Shown: positions 7,028-16,198 of the stretch, piece by piece
Position numbering within the stretch: position 1 is the stretch's first letter
Layout of the letters: each line of letters begins with the position of its first letter
Assembly: GCF_004403945.1 (NCBI RefSeq)
Contig: NZ_SOHM01000008.1
Coordinates: 186,743 to 250,742, forward strand
Direction: 5' to 3'
DNA length: 64,000 nt
From: Cryobacterium lactosi
GTDB lineage: Bacteria > Actinomycetota > Actinomycetes > Actinomycetales > Microbacteriaceae
Translations under genes and position numbers: made by a program
Notes under the pieces: generated by a model
What the model was told of the DNA's origin: nothing
Database searches by the model: none
The model's input: only the letters and a program-made list of their open reading frames with translations

Positions 7028-9073
7028 ATGATGACTGCACCACTCGTGTTCCCCCGTCCGACCCGTCCCCTCCGGCGGACCGCCGCGATCGTGATCGGTG
7101 CCTTGGCCGTCGCGGCGCTCATTCCGGTGGCCGCACCGGACAGCGCCCCACCGGACAGCGCCGCACCGGACAGCGCCGCCTCGGACGGCAACCGGGCGCA
7201 GTACCACTTCACGGTTCCGGACCATTGGAAGAACGACCCTCAACGACCGCTCTACGTCAACGGCGAATTCAACTACTACTACCTCTACAACGGTGACTAC
7301 GACCAGAAGGTCGGCACCGCCTGGCGGCTGGCCACCACCACCGACAACGTGATGTTCGCCGACCAGGGCGTCGTCGCGGACAAGGGCACCAACGCCAACT
7401 ACGACCTATGGTCCGGCTCGGCCGTGCTCGACAGCGCCAACACCGCTGGGTACGGTTCGGACGCCATCATCATGCTGGTCACCCAGATGGACCACCCCAC
7501 GCCCGCCCAGATCGCCAATGCCTCCGGCCCGCAGGCACAGTTCCTCTGGTACTCCACCGATGGCGGCCTGAACTTCCAGCCGGCCGGCGACACCCCGGTG
7601 ATCGCCAACGGCGGGCGCACCGACTTCCGCGACCCCAAGGTGATCTGGGACGCGGACCGCGGCCGCTGGGTGGCGCTCATCGCCGAGGGGCAGAAGATCG
7701 GCTTCTACACCTCGCCCAACCTCAAGGACTGGACCCGCGCATCCGAGTACGTGAACACCGGGCTGGGCACCCTGGAGTGCCCCGACCTGTTCCAGATCAC
7801 CGCGGACGACGGCTCCACCCGATGGGTCATGGGGATCAGCGCGAACGGCTACGCCACCGACGAGCCGAACACCTTGGCCTACTGGACGGGAACGTTCGAC
7901 GGCACCACCTTCGTTCCGGACGTGACCGCGCCCCAGTGGCTCGACCACGGCTTCGACTGGTACGGGGCGGTCACCTGGGCCGACCCGGCGAATGCCGCGA
8001 ACGACAGCCGGTTCGCGATGGCGTGGATGAACAACTGGTCCTACCCGCACGTCACGCCCAACTGGCCGGCCGATGGCTTCAACGGCACCGATTCCATCGT
8101 GCGGGAGATCAGCCTCAAGCGCTACGGCGCCGGCTACAGCCTCGTCTCGCAGCCGGTCGCCGCCCTCGAGGACCACGCCACCAGCGTGAGAAATCTGGGT
8201 ACCTTCGCGGTGAACGGGCAGCTTCCCCTGGACTATGAGGGTTCGGCCTACCAGCTCGAAGCTGACATCAGTTGGGCCGACCTCGACAATGTCGGCCTGC
8301 AGTTGCGGTCCTCCGCAGACGACAGCCGGCACGCCGACGTGGGCGTCTTCGATGATTTCGCCTACCTGAACCGCGGCGGCACAGGCAACCCGGATGCCTC
8401 CGGCCAGAAACTCGAGAGCCAGGTTCCGTTCGATCCGGCCGCGACGAACGTGCACCTGCGGATCCTCGTTGACCGCACCACCGTCGAGGTCTTCGTGGAC
8501 GACGGGCGCTACGTGATGTCGAGCCAGGTGTTCGCCGACTCGGCGGATACCGGGATCAACCTGTTCAGCAGTGGCGGCACGGCGACCTTCTCCGACGTGA
8601 CCATCACGGAGTTCGCCAGTGTCGACCAGCGGCCCGCCCGGGTGATCGGAGACTTCGAGGGCCCCACGTGGGGAGAGGGCTGGACGGCGACGGGCAGCTT
8701 CGCCGGGCAGGGGCCGAGCGGCTCCACCGCACCCGGAACGGTGGGCAGCCAGGTGCTGGACAGCTACGTCGGTGGCGGCGATGCCGCCACCGGCACCGTC
8801 ACCTCGGCGCCGTTCACCATCGATCGCAGCTTCCTCCGATTCCTGATCGGCGGCGGCGCGCATCCACTCGGCGTGGAACCGGCGACCTCGGTGAACCTGC
8901 TGGTCAACGGCCAACCCGTGCGCACCGCCACCGGCAACGACGACGGCACCCTGCGCCCTGTGAGATGGGATCTGAACGACCTCGCCGGCCAGACCGCCCA
9001 GCTGCAGGTGCTCGATGACGCGACCGGCGCCTGGGGGCACCTGATGGTGGACCAGGCGGTGTTGAGCGACTAG
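7028..9073 (+). CDS. Secreted GH32 levanase / exo-beta-fructosidase
   Basis: About 681 aa. An N-terminal membrane-type signal (RRTAAIVIGALAVAALIPVAA) is followed by a low-complexity AAPDS repeat and then the GH32 catalytic propeller: nucleophile motif WKNDPQRP (Asp70), DLWSGSAV, DFRDPKV (Asp202) and GTLECPDLF (Glu250, acid/base). The C-terminal beta-sandwich contains VDRTTVEVFVDDG. An extra domain of about 140 aa (VIGDFEGPTWGEGW ... WGHLMVDQAV) resembles the accessory sandwich found in bacterial levanases. ATG 7028 or 7031 follows ACGGAG. It degrades levan or inulin outside the cell for the ABC importer upstream. Confidence 0.93.
   Translation: MMTAPLVFPRPTRPLRRTAAIVIGALAVAALIPVAAPDSAPPDSAAPDSAASDGNRAQYHFTVPDHWKNDPQRPLYVNGEFNYYYLYNGDYDQKVGTAWRLATTTDNVMFADQGVVADKGTNANYDLWSGSAVLDSANTAGYGSDAIIMLVTQMDHPTPAQIANASGPQAQFLWYSTDGGLNFQPAGDTPVIANGGRTDFRDPKVIWDADRGRWVALIAEGQKIGFYTSPNLKDWTRASEYVNTGLGTLECPDLFQITADDGSTRWVMGISANGYATDEPNTLAYWTGTFDGTTFVPDVTAPQWLDHGFDWYGAVTWADPANAANDSRFAMAWMNNWSYPHVTPNWPADGFNGTDSIVREISLKRYGAGYSLVSQPVAALEDHATSVRNLGTFAVNGQLPLDYEGSAYQLEADISWADLDNVGLQLRSSADDSRHADVGVFDDFAYLNRGGTGNPDASGQKLESQVPFDPAATNVHLRILVDRTTVEVFVDDGRYVMSSQVFADSADTGINLFSSGGTATFSDVTITEFASVDQRPARVIGDFEGPTWGEGWTATGSFAGQGPSGSTAPGTVGSQVLDSYVGGGDAATGTVTSAPFTIDRSFLRFLIGGGAHPLGVEPATSVNLLVNGQPVRTATGNDDGTLRPVRWDLNDLAGQTAQLQVLDDATGAWGHLMVDQAVLSD
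7130..7189 (+). repeat. 15-bp tandem repeat in the levanase linker
   Basis: Units of gccgcaccggacagc run at 7130-7144, 7145-7159 (one change) and 7160-7174, with a degenerate fourth copy to 7189. They encode repeated AAPDS between the signal segment and the catalytic domain. Copy number may vary between strains. Confidence 0.8.
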
Positions 9074-9106
9074 CTGCACCCTGCTCGAGCGCTGCGGGTC
9101 GAGGGG

Positions 9107-10483
<1,377 letters not shown>

Positions 10484-10505
10484 CTAGACCATCTTCTCCA
10501 CCATG

Positions 10506-10532
10506 CTGTTCGATTCTGCCGAACAGTAGACT
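10506..10532 (+). promoter_or_regulatory. LysR-type palindrome and -10 box between dgdA and its regulator
   Basis: CTGTTCG (10506-10512) and CGAACAG (10520-10526) form a perfect inverted repeat with 7-bp spacing, containing a T-N11-A LysR box. TAGACT (10527-10532) directly follows and ends 6 nt before the ATG at 10539, a leaderless arrangement. A regulator bound here would occlude its own promoter and could activate dgdA in the other direction. Confidence 0.65.
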
Positions 10533-10538
10533 CGGGCC

Positions 10539-11513
10539 ATGACCCTGAATCCGTGGCGGTTGCGGCTCCTCGACGTGTTCGCGCGGGTGGGCACCGTGCG
10601 GGCGGTGGCGGCCGAGCTGCTGCTGAGCCCGTCGACGGTGTCACAGCAGCTGTCAGCGCTGGAGGCCGAGACCGGAGTGGTCCTGTTCGACCGGGTGGGC
10701 CGCACCCTCACGCTCACGGCGACCGGGGTGCTCCTGGTGGAGCGGGCGCGGGAGCTGCGCGACCACATGGACGCCATCGAGGCGGAAATCGCCGAGATCA
10801 GCACCGAGCCCGCCGGGCACCTGCGAGTAGGCGGCTTCGCCAGCTCGATGGCGCCGATCCTGATCCGGGCGGCGAAGGAGCTGGCGCGCACGCATCCACG
10901 GCTCACGTTGGAGCTGCTCGAGATCGAACCGCGCGCGGCCACCACGGCGCTGGACCAGGGCCGGTGCGACCTCATCGTGACCGTCGACGAGGCTGACGGC
11001 ACACTGCTGAGCCCCACCATCACGGTGATCCCGCTGGCCACCGACCCGCTGATGGCCGTCGCCGCGACCGGCCATCCCCTGGGTGAGCTCCACAGCGTGT
11101 CGCTGGCCGATCTGGCCACCGAGCGGTGGGCGCTGGACGAGCCGGGCACCTACCTGGGCGAACTCGTTCCCCGGCACTGCCGGCTGGAAGGATTCGAACC
11201 CGTCGTGGCCGGCCGGTTCTCAAGCTACGGGGTGCTTCTGGACCACGTGGCCGCGGGCCTGTCGGTGGCCGTGCTCCCCGAGCTCGCGGTGGAACCGCGC
11301 GCGGGCATCGTGGCCCGCCCGGTGCTCGGGCTGGCCGACCGGCAGATCGTGGCGGCGGTGCGCACCGGCAGCGCACGACGGCTCGCCATCGGCACGGTGA
11401 TCGCGGCGCTGCAGCGGGCATCCGCCGGCCCGGTGGATGCCGCGCTGCAGCCCTCGGGCCATGAGCCGGTGCAGGCGGTGGGGCAACGGAACGCCGGGTC
11501 ACTGGAGGGCTGA
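10539..11513 (+). CDS. LysR-family regulator, DgdR-like
   Basis: About 324 aa. An N-terminal winged helix-turn-helix (RLRLLDVFARVGTVRAVAAEL, SPSTVSQQLSALE) and linker helix are followed by the two-lobed co-inducer-binding domain (GHLRVGGFASSMAPIL ...). The spacing matches canonical LysR proteins, with a slightly long C-terminal tail. There is no ribosome site; the -10 TAGACT lies 6 nt before the ATG, so the transcript is probably leaderless. Divergence from dgdA and the palindrome between them suggest it controls dialkylglycine use. Confidence 0.9.
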   Translation: MTLNPWRLRLLDVFARVGTVRAVAAELLLSPSTVSQQLSALEAETGVVLFDRVGRTLTLTATGVLLVERARELRDHMDAIEAEIAEISTEPAGHLRVGGFASSMAPILIRAAKELARTHPRLTLELLEIEPRAATTALDQGRCDLIVTVDEADGTLLSPTITVIPLATDPLMAVAATGHPLGELHSVSLADLATERWALDEPGTYLGELVPRHCRLEGFEPVVAGRFSSYGVLLDHVAAGLSVAVLPELAVEPRAGIVARPVLGLADRQIVAAVRTGSARRLAIGTVIAALQRASAGPVDAALQPSGHEPVQAVGQRNAGSLEG

Positions 11514-11551
11514 CCCATGCTGCTCCCGCTCACACCGCCCACACCGGCGAC

Positions 11552-12367
11552 TCAGACGCGGGCGGGTTCCTCGTCGAGGGAACGCTCGACCTCGGCGAAT
11601 TCGGGGTCGTCGTCGAAGGACTTGATGCGGGCGACCCTGAAGATGATCAACGCATAGACGGCCTTGGCCAGAATGTCGGCGATCGAGTAGCCGACCTGCT
11701 TGAAGACCCAGGCATCCGCGCCCTCGAGGTTCAGCATCGGCAGCAGGTAGGCGATCGGGTAGACGCCCCAGCTCAACAGCAGCAACCAGCGCAGCTGGCT
11801 GAGGATCCTGCGCACCCCCACGGGCTGCTTGTTCAGCGACTTGGTGAGCTGCACGAACAGAACGTAGAGGATGTAGGCGAACGGGATGGTGGAAAGCAAT
11901 CCGAACAGGCCACGGATGCCGTTGTCGCCGCTGATCTCACCGGGGTAGCCGAGCAGGATCATGAGCGCGGCGGCGGGAACCAGCCGCACCAGCAGGCCAC
12001 GCTGCACCGACCGGGCCAGGGCGAGAACCGCGATGAGCTCCACAAGCAGCAGCGGAACTGTGAGCAGCCAGTCCACGTACCGGTAGCCCTCGTTGAACCC
12101 GGCTCCGGCAGCCTGGGCGTAGTCGCCCTGCCCACCGGCGGCCTCGGTCACGAAGGCTTCCCTGAACGAGTCGAAGATGCGGAAGTAGTGGTACGCAGCG
12201 ATGCCGCAGACAATGATCGCCACCGTGATCGCCTGCCGGTACCGCGGCAGGATGCGTGGCAACGCGATGAGCAGGAAAACCGCCGTGAACAGCTGCGCGG
12301 CGATCACCAGCGAGAGGGAATTGTAAACAGTGTCGTATTGTCCGGGCGAGAGGATGTCGGGAATCAT
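11552..12367 (-). CDS. Light-driven proton-pump rhodopsin, xanthorhodopsin type
   Basis: About 271 aa with seven membrane helices. Helix C reads YVDWLLTVPLLLVEL: Asp99 (proton acceptor), Thr103 and Glu110 (donor) make the DTE motif of outward proton pumps; Leu107 is the green-tuning residue. His60 in helix B matches the histidine partner of the acceptor. Helix G has Asp231 and the retinal lysine Lys235 (SIADILAKAVYAL). Gly156 lies where xanthorhodopsin and Gloeobacter rhodopsin have the glycine that leaves room for a carotenoid antenna (alignment from memory). GGAG lies 7 nt before the start. No retinal- or carotenoid-synthesis gene is in the window. Confidence 0.95.
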   Translation of the reverse strand: MIPDILSPGQYDTVYNSLSLVIAAQLFTAVFLLIALPRILPRYRQAITVAIIVCGIAAYHYFRIFDSFREAFVTEAAGGQGDYAQAAGAGFNEGYRYVDWLLTVPLLLVELIAVLALARSVQRGLLVRLVPAAALMILLGYPGEISGDNGIRGLFGLLSTIPFAYILYVLFVQLTKSLNKQPVGVRRILSQLRWLLLLSWGVYPIAYLLPMLNLEGADAWVFKQVGYSIADILAKAVYALIIFRVARIKSFDDDPEFAEVERSLDEEPARV

Positions 12368-12407
12368 GAGCTACTCCATCGGGGGTTGACGGTGCCTGAT
12401 ATCGCTT

Positions 12408-12452
12408 AGCAAGTAATTTGCTTAGTCATTAAACTACATTCTCAGCTAGTTT
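12408..12452. promoter_or_regulatory. Two inverted repeats in the AT-rich rhodopsin-MarR intergenic region
   Basis: AGCAA (12408-12412) and TTGCT (12418-12422) flank GTAAT; AAACTA (12431-12436) and TAGTTT (12447-12452) flank 10 bp. MarR proteins bind such short AT-rich palindromes. The region is much more AT-rich than its surroundings and must hold both divergent promoters; TACAAT at 12466-12471 is a candidate -10 for the MarR gene. Confidence 0.5.
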
Positions 12453-12539
12453 GGGAAGGATTCGGTACAATATTTTCCACACCACGAATTCGCACCCACC
12501 GCGAGTGACTCACCTCGCTCCGCCCCGGCCGGAGACGCC

Positions 12540-12998
12540 ATGCCCGCACCCGCACCGCCCGCGCACACCCTCACGGGCTTTCCGGCCGCCGCAACGGCGT
12601 TCGTGAGCGCTCTCGACGCCAACCGGCAGCGCATCGCCGAGGATGCCGGCGTGAGCGCCACCGAGCTGCGCACCCTCTTCAAGGTGGCCAGGTCGGTGAG
12701 CATCACGCCCAAGGAACTGGCCGACTATCTGGGCATGACCACCGGGGCGATCACGGCCATCGCGCGCCGGCTGGTGGAGGCCGGCCTGCTGCACCGAGTG
12801 GACCATCCCGGCGACCGCCGCAGCCTTTACCTGGAGCTGACCCCGCACGGGCACGACGTGATGGGCGGCATCCACCACGACTTCTCCGAGATGCTCGCCG
12901 CCTCCACCGCGAGCCTGGATGCCGATCAGCTGGCCGCTTTCACCGACGCGTTGACCTCGGTCGCCGCCGAGGTGCGCACCCGGTTGACCCGGTCCTGA
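12540..12998 (+). CDS. MarR-family transcriptional regulator
   Basis: About 152 aa, usual MarR length. The winged HTH is clear: TPKELADYLGMTTGAITAIARRLVEAGLL (recognition helix region) and a wing with HPGDRRSLYLELTPHG (the D-x-R-x3 pattern of MarR wings). Flanking helices form the dimer region. CGGAG lies 6 nt before the ATG. It diverges from the rhodopsin gene with palindromes between them, so control of the rhodopsin and of itself is the simplest reading; the ligand is unknown. Confidence 0.9.
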   Translation: MPAPAPPAHTLTGFPAAATAFVSALDANRQRIAEDAGVSATELRTLFKVARSVSITPKELADYLGMTTGAITAIARRLVEAGLLHRVDHPGDRRSLYLELTPHGHDVMGGIHHDFSEMLAASTASLDADQLAAFTDALTSVAAEVRTRLTRS

Positions 12999-13106
12999 CC
13001 GCACGCTGCACCCGGGGCGCGCCCCACGGCATCCGCATCGGCGGCCACCTGCTCCATACTTGGATGGATGGGCACACGCCCGCCACGATCCACGGAGATG
13101 AAACCG

Positions 13107-13865
13107 GTGTCAGACCCCAGCCTTCGCCTGCCCAACACGCAGTTCTGCGCTGTGCTCAATCTGGGCGTGCTTCCCCTGGTGGCACCTCCGCTGCCGCCGC
13201 GTTTCGCGTACCCGGTGCTGGATGCCCAGTGGCTGGAAGACGGCGCCGCGGTCTACATCGGCTTCGAAGAGGGTGAGCTGCACTTCGACGTGACCGAGCG
13301 CGGCATGGAACACCACTTCCACAACGCGGACGGCATGGATAGCGACATCAGCCCGTGGCCGCGCGCCGACACCGAAGCCCTGCTGGCCTGGTCGGTGCCG
13401 TTCGTGAACCATGTCAGCGCCTTGCTCGAAGAACTCACCATGGACGCCGCCGAGGCGGCCGAGTGGAGCGCGCTCGGCCTCACCGTCTACGCGACCAGCC
13501 CGGAAGAACCGACCCAGCTGGAGGTCGTGGACCTCGAGCTCGAGGGCGAACAGTTGATGCTGCCGTGGCTCGGCGCCGGCCACGTGGGCCACGACCACAT
13601 CGACGGGCCCAACCACCCCATCGCGCTGCTCTGGAACGCCGCGCACGAGGAGCCCGACCTGCCCCTGGCCTCGGCCTGGACCGACCCCGCCAACGGCCAG
13701 CCCGCCGTGCTCGCCCGGCCCGGTGTGGACTGGGACGCCGTGGGCCTGCCCGAGGCCGAGGTGCTCGAGTGGCTGGAGGGCCTCTACCTCAACCACCACC
13801 TGCTGGCCGACCCCGAAGAGCTCATCCTGCGCGCCGGACTGGAGCGCATCGCGGGCATCCGCTAG
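13107..13865 (+). CDS. Conserved hypothetical acidic protein
   Basis: About 252 aa from the GTG at 13107, which has GGAG 9 nt upstream; an in-frame ATG at 13068 would add 13 residues with a poorer ribosome site. The protein is acidic and soluble with no signal or membrane segment. It is rich in tryptophan and has LEVVDLELEGEQLMLPWLGAG and HDHIDGPNHPIALLWNA with several His/Asp residues. I do not recognise the family. Codon use is typical for the region, so it is very likely a real gene. It is 55 bp upstream of a DoxX-like gene. Confidence 0.75.
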   Translation: MSDPSLRLPNTQFCAVLNLGVLPLVAPPLPPRFAYPVLDAQWLEDGAAVYIGFEEGELHFDVTERGMEHHFHNADGMDSDISPWPRADTEALLAWSVPFVNHVSALLEELTMDAAEAAEWSALGLTVYATSPEEPTQLEVVDLELEGEQLMLPWLGAGHVGHDHIDGPNHPIALLWNAAHEEPDLPLASAWTDPANGQPAVLARPGVDWDAVGLPEAEVLEWLEGLYLNHHLLADPEELILRAGLERIAGIR

Positions 13866-13919
13866 CCGCACCCCGTCCCGCCTCACCGCCCCGTTCCGCT
13901 TTATCGACAAGGAGCAGTC

Positions 13920-14342
13920 ATGACGCAGCGCCGCAGCTCACCCTCAGCCAAGGCACGCACCGCGGGCCGGATCGCACTCGGGGCAATTCTCGTCTTAGCG
14001 GGCACGAGTCACCTCACCTTTGCGCGCGACGACTTTCGCGCCCAGGTGCCTGAGTTCGTGCCACTGAAGGAAGACACCACGGTGTTGCTCTCCGGAGTGG
14101 CCGAGATCTCGCTCGGCAGCGCGCTGCTGTTCGCACCGACCAGCCTGCGCGGCAAGGTCGGGCTGCTCGCCGCCACCTTCTTCACCGCGATCTTTCCCGG
14201 CAACATCGCCCAGGCCGTGCACCACAGGGATGCGTTCGGGCTGGACACCGACGCCAAGAGGATCGGCCGCTTGTTCGGCCAGCCGCTGTTGGTGGCCTGG
14301 GCGCTGTGGTCGACGGCCGCCCTGGTGCGACGCTCGAAGTAG
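13920..14342 (+). CDS. DoxX-family small membrane protein
   Basis: About 140 aa with four membrane helices: RIALGAILVLAGTSHLTFA, VLLSGVAEISLGSALLF, VGLLAATFFTAIFPGNIAQAV and QPLLVAWALWSTAAL. The G-x-S-H-x-x-F after helix 1 and the E in helix 2 are typical of DoxX/DUF4870-like proteins. AAGGAG lies 5 nt before the ATG. Function is not known for most members; quinone- or thiol-linked redox roles have been proposed. Its stop is 4 bp from the stop of the convergent cupin gene. Confidence 0.85.
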   Translation: MTQRRSSPSAKARTAGRIALGAILVLAGTSHLTFARDDFRAQVPEFVPLKEDTTVLLSGVAEISLGSALLFAPTSLRGKVGLLAATFFTAIFPGNIAQAVHHRDAFGLDTDAKRIGRLFGQPLLVAWALWSTAALVRRSK

Positions 14343-14346
14343 GGCG

Positions 14347-14757
14347 TTAGCCAGGCGTGATGCCGTTGTACTCGTCGTCGGTGATCTGCTCGCCCCACCA
14401 GGTGGGCGTCTCGGCACCGTCATCGCCTTCGAGGATCGCGTAGTGCTCCATGAAGACGCCGGGCGCGGCCGCGTGCCAGTGCTGTTCGTTCGGCGGCGTG
14501 TACAGGGTCTGCCCGGGATGCACCTCGATGATGTTGCCGGCGCGATCCCCGAAGCGGGCGACACCGTCGGTGACGTGCAGGTACTGGCCGCGGGCGTGGG
14601 AGTGCCAGGCGGTGCGCGCCCCGGGCTGAAAACGGACCTTCGCGACCGTGGTGCGCTGCTCGGGGCCGTGCGGAACGGCGATCAGGTCGAGCCAGACCCC
14701 GCCGGGGAATCTGTCTTCGGGGTTGAGAATGGTTTCGCGGGTGGGTTCGATCTCCAT
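14347..14757 (-). CDS. Cupin-domain protein
   Basis: About 136 aa from ATG 14757, preceded by AAAGGAAC; an upstream in-frame ATG lacks such a site. Single cupin barrel: motif 1 ARTAWHSHARGQYLHVTDG supplies His-His-...-Gln/His ligands and motif 2 HPGQTLYTPPNEQHWHAA supplies the last histidine. It matches the (R)-mandelonitrile-lyase/carboxymuconolactone-associated cupin type with conserved EHYAI near the end. The neighbouring HxlR regulator is transcribed in the same direction upstream, and an operon or control link is possible. Confidence 0.85.
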   Translation of the reverse strand: MEIEPTRETILNPEDRFPGGVWLDLIAVPHGPEQRTTVAKVRFQPGARTAWHSHARGQYLHVTDGVARFGDRAGNIIEVHPGQTLYTPPNEQHWHAAAPGVFMEHYAILEGDDGAETPTWWGEQITDDEYNGITPG

Positions 14758-14899
14758 GGTGTTCCTTTCGGAGGCGTCGTCGTCGCCGTCCATGCCCTCG
14801 ACGCTACGAGTCGGGCGGCGGATGAGGGAGACCCTGTCAGTACGCGCTTCGTCAGGGTGTCGGCCCAGACAGTTGACCGGCTCAGCCGGGGAGAGGCCG

Positions 14900-15292
14900 C
14901 TAGGAGGCGGACACGCCCTGACGGGTGCGGCTCCAGGTGACCAGGGGGTGCAGCAGCGAGATCAGCTGGAGGCCGGACGCGGTCAGGTTGTAGCTGATTG
15001 ACACCGGGGTGGTGGGCTGCACATGGCGTTCGATCAGGCCTTCCTGCTCCAACTCCTTGAGCCGGGCGGCGAGCAACCGATCGGAGATGCCCTCCACGAG
15101 GGTGCGGTACTCGGAGAACCGGCGAGCGCCACGGGCTCCGGCCATGAGGATCGCTGCGCTCCACTTGCGGCCGGCCAGCTCCACGGAGATTTGGAACCGG
15201 CGGCACTCTTCCTCGTCGAGGGCGAAGGTGGACTCGGTCACGCTGTCGTTGAGAACACTGCCTTCGACGGAGTGGTTTACGGGCTGGCTCAT
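14900..15292 (-). CDS. HxlR-family transcriptional regulator
   Basis: About 130 aa. The HxlR winged helix is clear: ELAGRKWSAAILMAG, RFSEYRTLVEGISDRLLAARLKELE, GLIERHVQ, SYNLTASGLQLISLL. The redox cysteine common near the start of the domain in some HxlR proteins is absent, so a cysteine-switch mechanism is unlikely. It diverges from the dehydrogenase gene at 15419, a common HxlR-target layout. An inverted repeat at 15309-15323 lies in the shared upstream region. Confidence 0.9.
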   Translation of the reverse strand: MSQPVNHSVEGSVLNDSVTESTFALDEEECRRFQISVELAGRKWSAAILMAGARGARRFSEYRTLVEGISDRLLAARLKELEQEGLIERHVQPTTPVSISYNLTASGLQLISLLHPLVTWSRTRQGVSAS

Positions 15293-15308
15293 TGTGGTCC
15301 CCTGCTCA

Positions 15309-15323
15309 CTAACTATTGATTAG
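15309..15323. promoter_or_regulatory. Possible HxlR operator
   Basis: CTAA (15309-15312) and TTAG (15320-15323) flank a 7-bp AT-rich centre in the divergent promoter region, within GCT...AGC. Short arms; an assignment by position only. Confidence 0.35.
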
Positions 15324-15418
15324 CAGCTTACCACCGGTTGGCGCTCGTCCGCGAGGTTTGCCATTGTTGAATATCGGCGTTCGCACTCCGGCGCCCGCAA
15401 TTCTGCAGAAAGGCCCCC

Positions 15419-16069
15419 ATGGTCACCACGATCGGCATCCTCGGAGCGGGCCGCGTCGGCTCCGCCATCGCCCGCACAGCCCTCGAGGCGGGCTACGCCC
15501 TGCACATCGCCGGCTCCGGCCCGGCCGCCGATATCCAGCTGATCGTCGACATCGTCACCCCCGGCGCCGTGGCCATGACAGCCGCCGAGGTCGCCGCCAC
15601 CTCCGACCTGGTGGTGCTCGCCGTGCCGATGCACAAGTTCCGCTCGGTCGACCCGGCCACCCTGGCCGGCCGCCTTGTGCTCGACACCATGAACTACTGG
15701 CAGCCCATCGACGGCCAGCTCGACGAGTTCGCCGGCGACCCGCGTGGCAGCAGCGAGGTTGTCGCCGAGTACTTCGCCGGCGCCCGCCTGGTGAAGACGC
15801 TCAACCACATCGGCTACCACGACCTGGAGACCGACGCCCGGCCCGCCGGCGCCGACGACCGGCACGCGCTGGCCATCGCGGGCGACGCGGATGCCGCATC
15901 CGTCGTGGCCGAGGTCATCGAGCGCTTCGGCTTCGATGCCGTCTACGCCGGCCCGCTCGAGGCCGGCGTGGCGTTCGAGCCGGGCTCCCCGGTTTTCGGC
16001 GGCCGGCACACCGCGGCCGAGCTCACCGCCGAGCTGGAGCTCGCCGCGCGGGAGACCGAAGCGGCGTAG
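15419..16069 (+). CDS. NAD(P)-binding reductase, F420:NADP oxidoreductase-like
   Basis: About 216 aa. The N-terminal Rossmann motif IGILGAGRVGSAIARTA binds NAD(P); DLVVLAVPMHKF and LVLDTMNYW follow as in NADPH-dependent F420 reductases and related predicted dinucleotide-binding enzymes, then VKTLNHIGYHDLE and a C-terminal helix domain (FGFDAVYAGPLEAG). GAAAGG lies 5 nt before the ATG. It diverges from the HxlR regulator and precedes a luciferase-like monooxygenase, which would fit supply of reduced cofactor, though this pairing is inference. Confidence 0.85.
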   Translation: MVTTIGILGAGRVGSAIARTALEAGYALHIAGSGPAADIQLIVDIVTPGAVAMTAAEVAATSDLVVLAVPMHKFRSVDPATLAGRLVLDTMNYWQPIDGQLDEFAGDPRGSSEVVAEYFAGARLVKTLNHIGYHDLETDARPAGADDRHALAIAGDADAASVVAEVIERFGFDAVYAGPLEAGVAFEPGSPVFGGRHTAAELTAELELAARETEAA

Positions 16070-16096
16070 CCCGCCCACACGGGCCCGCGCCCGAGC

Positions 16097-16167
16097 GCAA
16101 CTGTTGCCCGCGCGGACAAGTGCGGCCGGTACGCCGGCCGCAGAAGTCCGCTTCGGGAACAGTTACG
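16097..16167. repeat. Concentric palindrome, REP-like element
   Basis: Three inverted arms share one centre (16131/16132): AACTGTT/AACAGTT (16099-16105/16158-16164), GCGGAC/GTCCGC (16112-16117/16146-16151) and TGCGGCCGG/CCGGCCGCA (16121-16129/16134-16142) around a TACG loop. It occupies most of the gap between the dehydrogenase and monooxygenase genes. There is no T-run. Its architecture resembles the element at 39888-39957. Confidence 0.7.
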
Positions 16168-16198
16168 CAGGCATCCACCACAGACAGAGGACAGACTC

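Noticed and set aside
7406-9079. A 557-codon minus-strand open frame
   Set aside because: Antisense shadow of the levanase; no family motifs.
14831-14858. HxlR operator upstream of the cupin gene
   Set aside because: ACCCTG/CAGGGT arms are 16 bp apart and not placed over a recognisable promoter; chance cannot be excluded.
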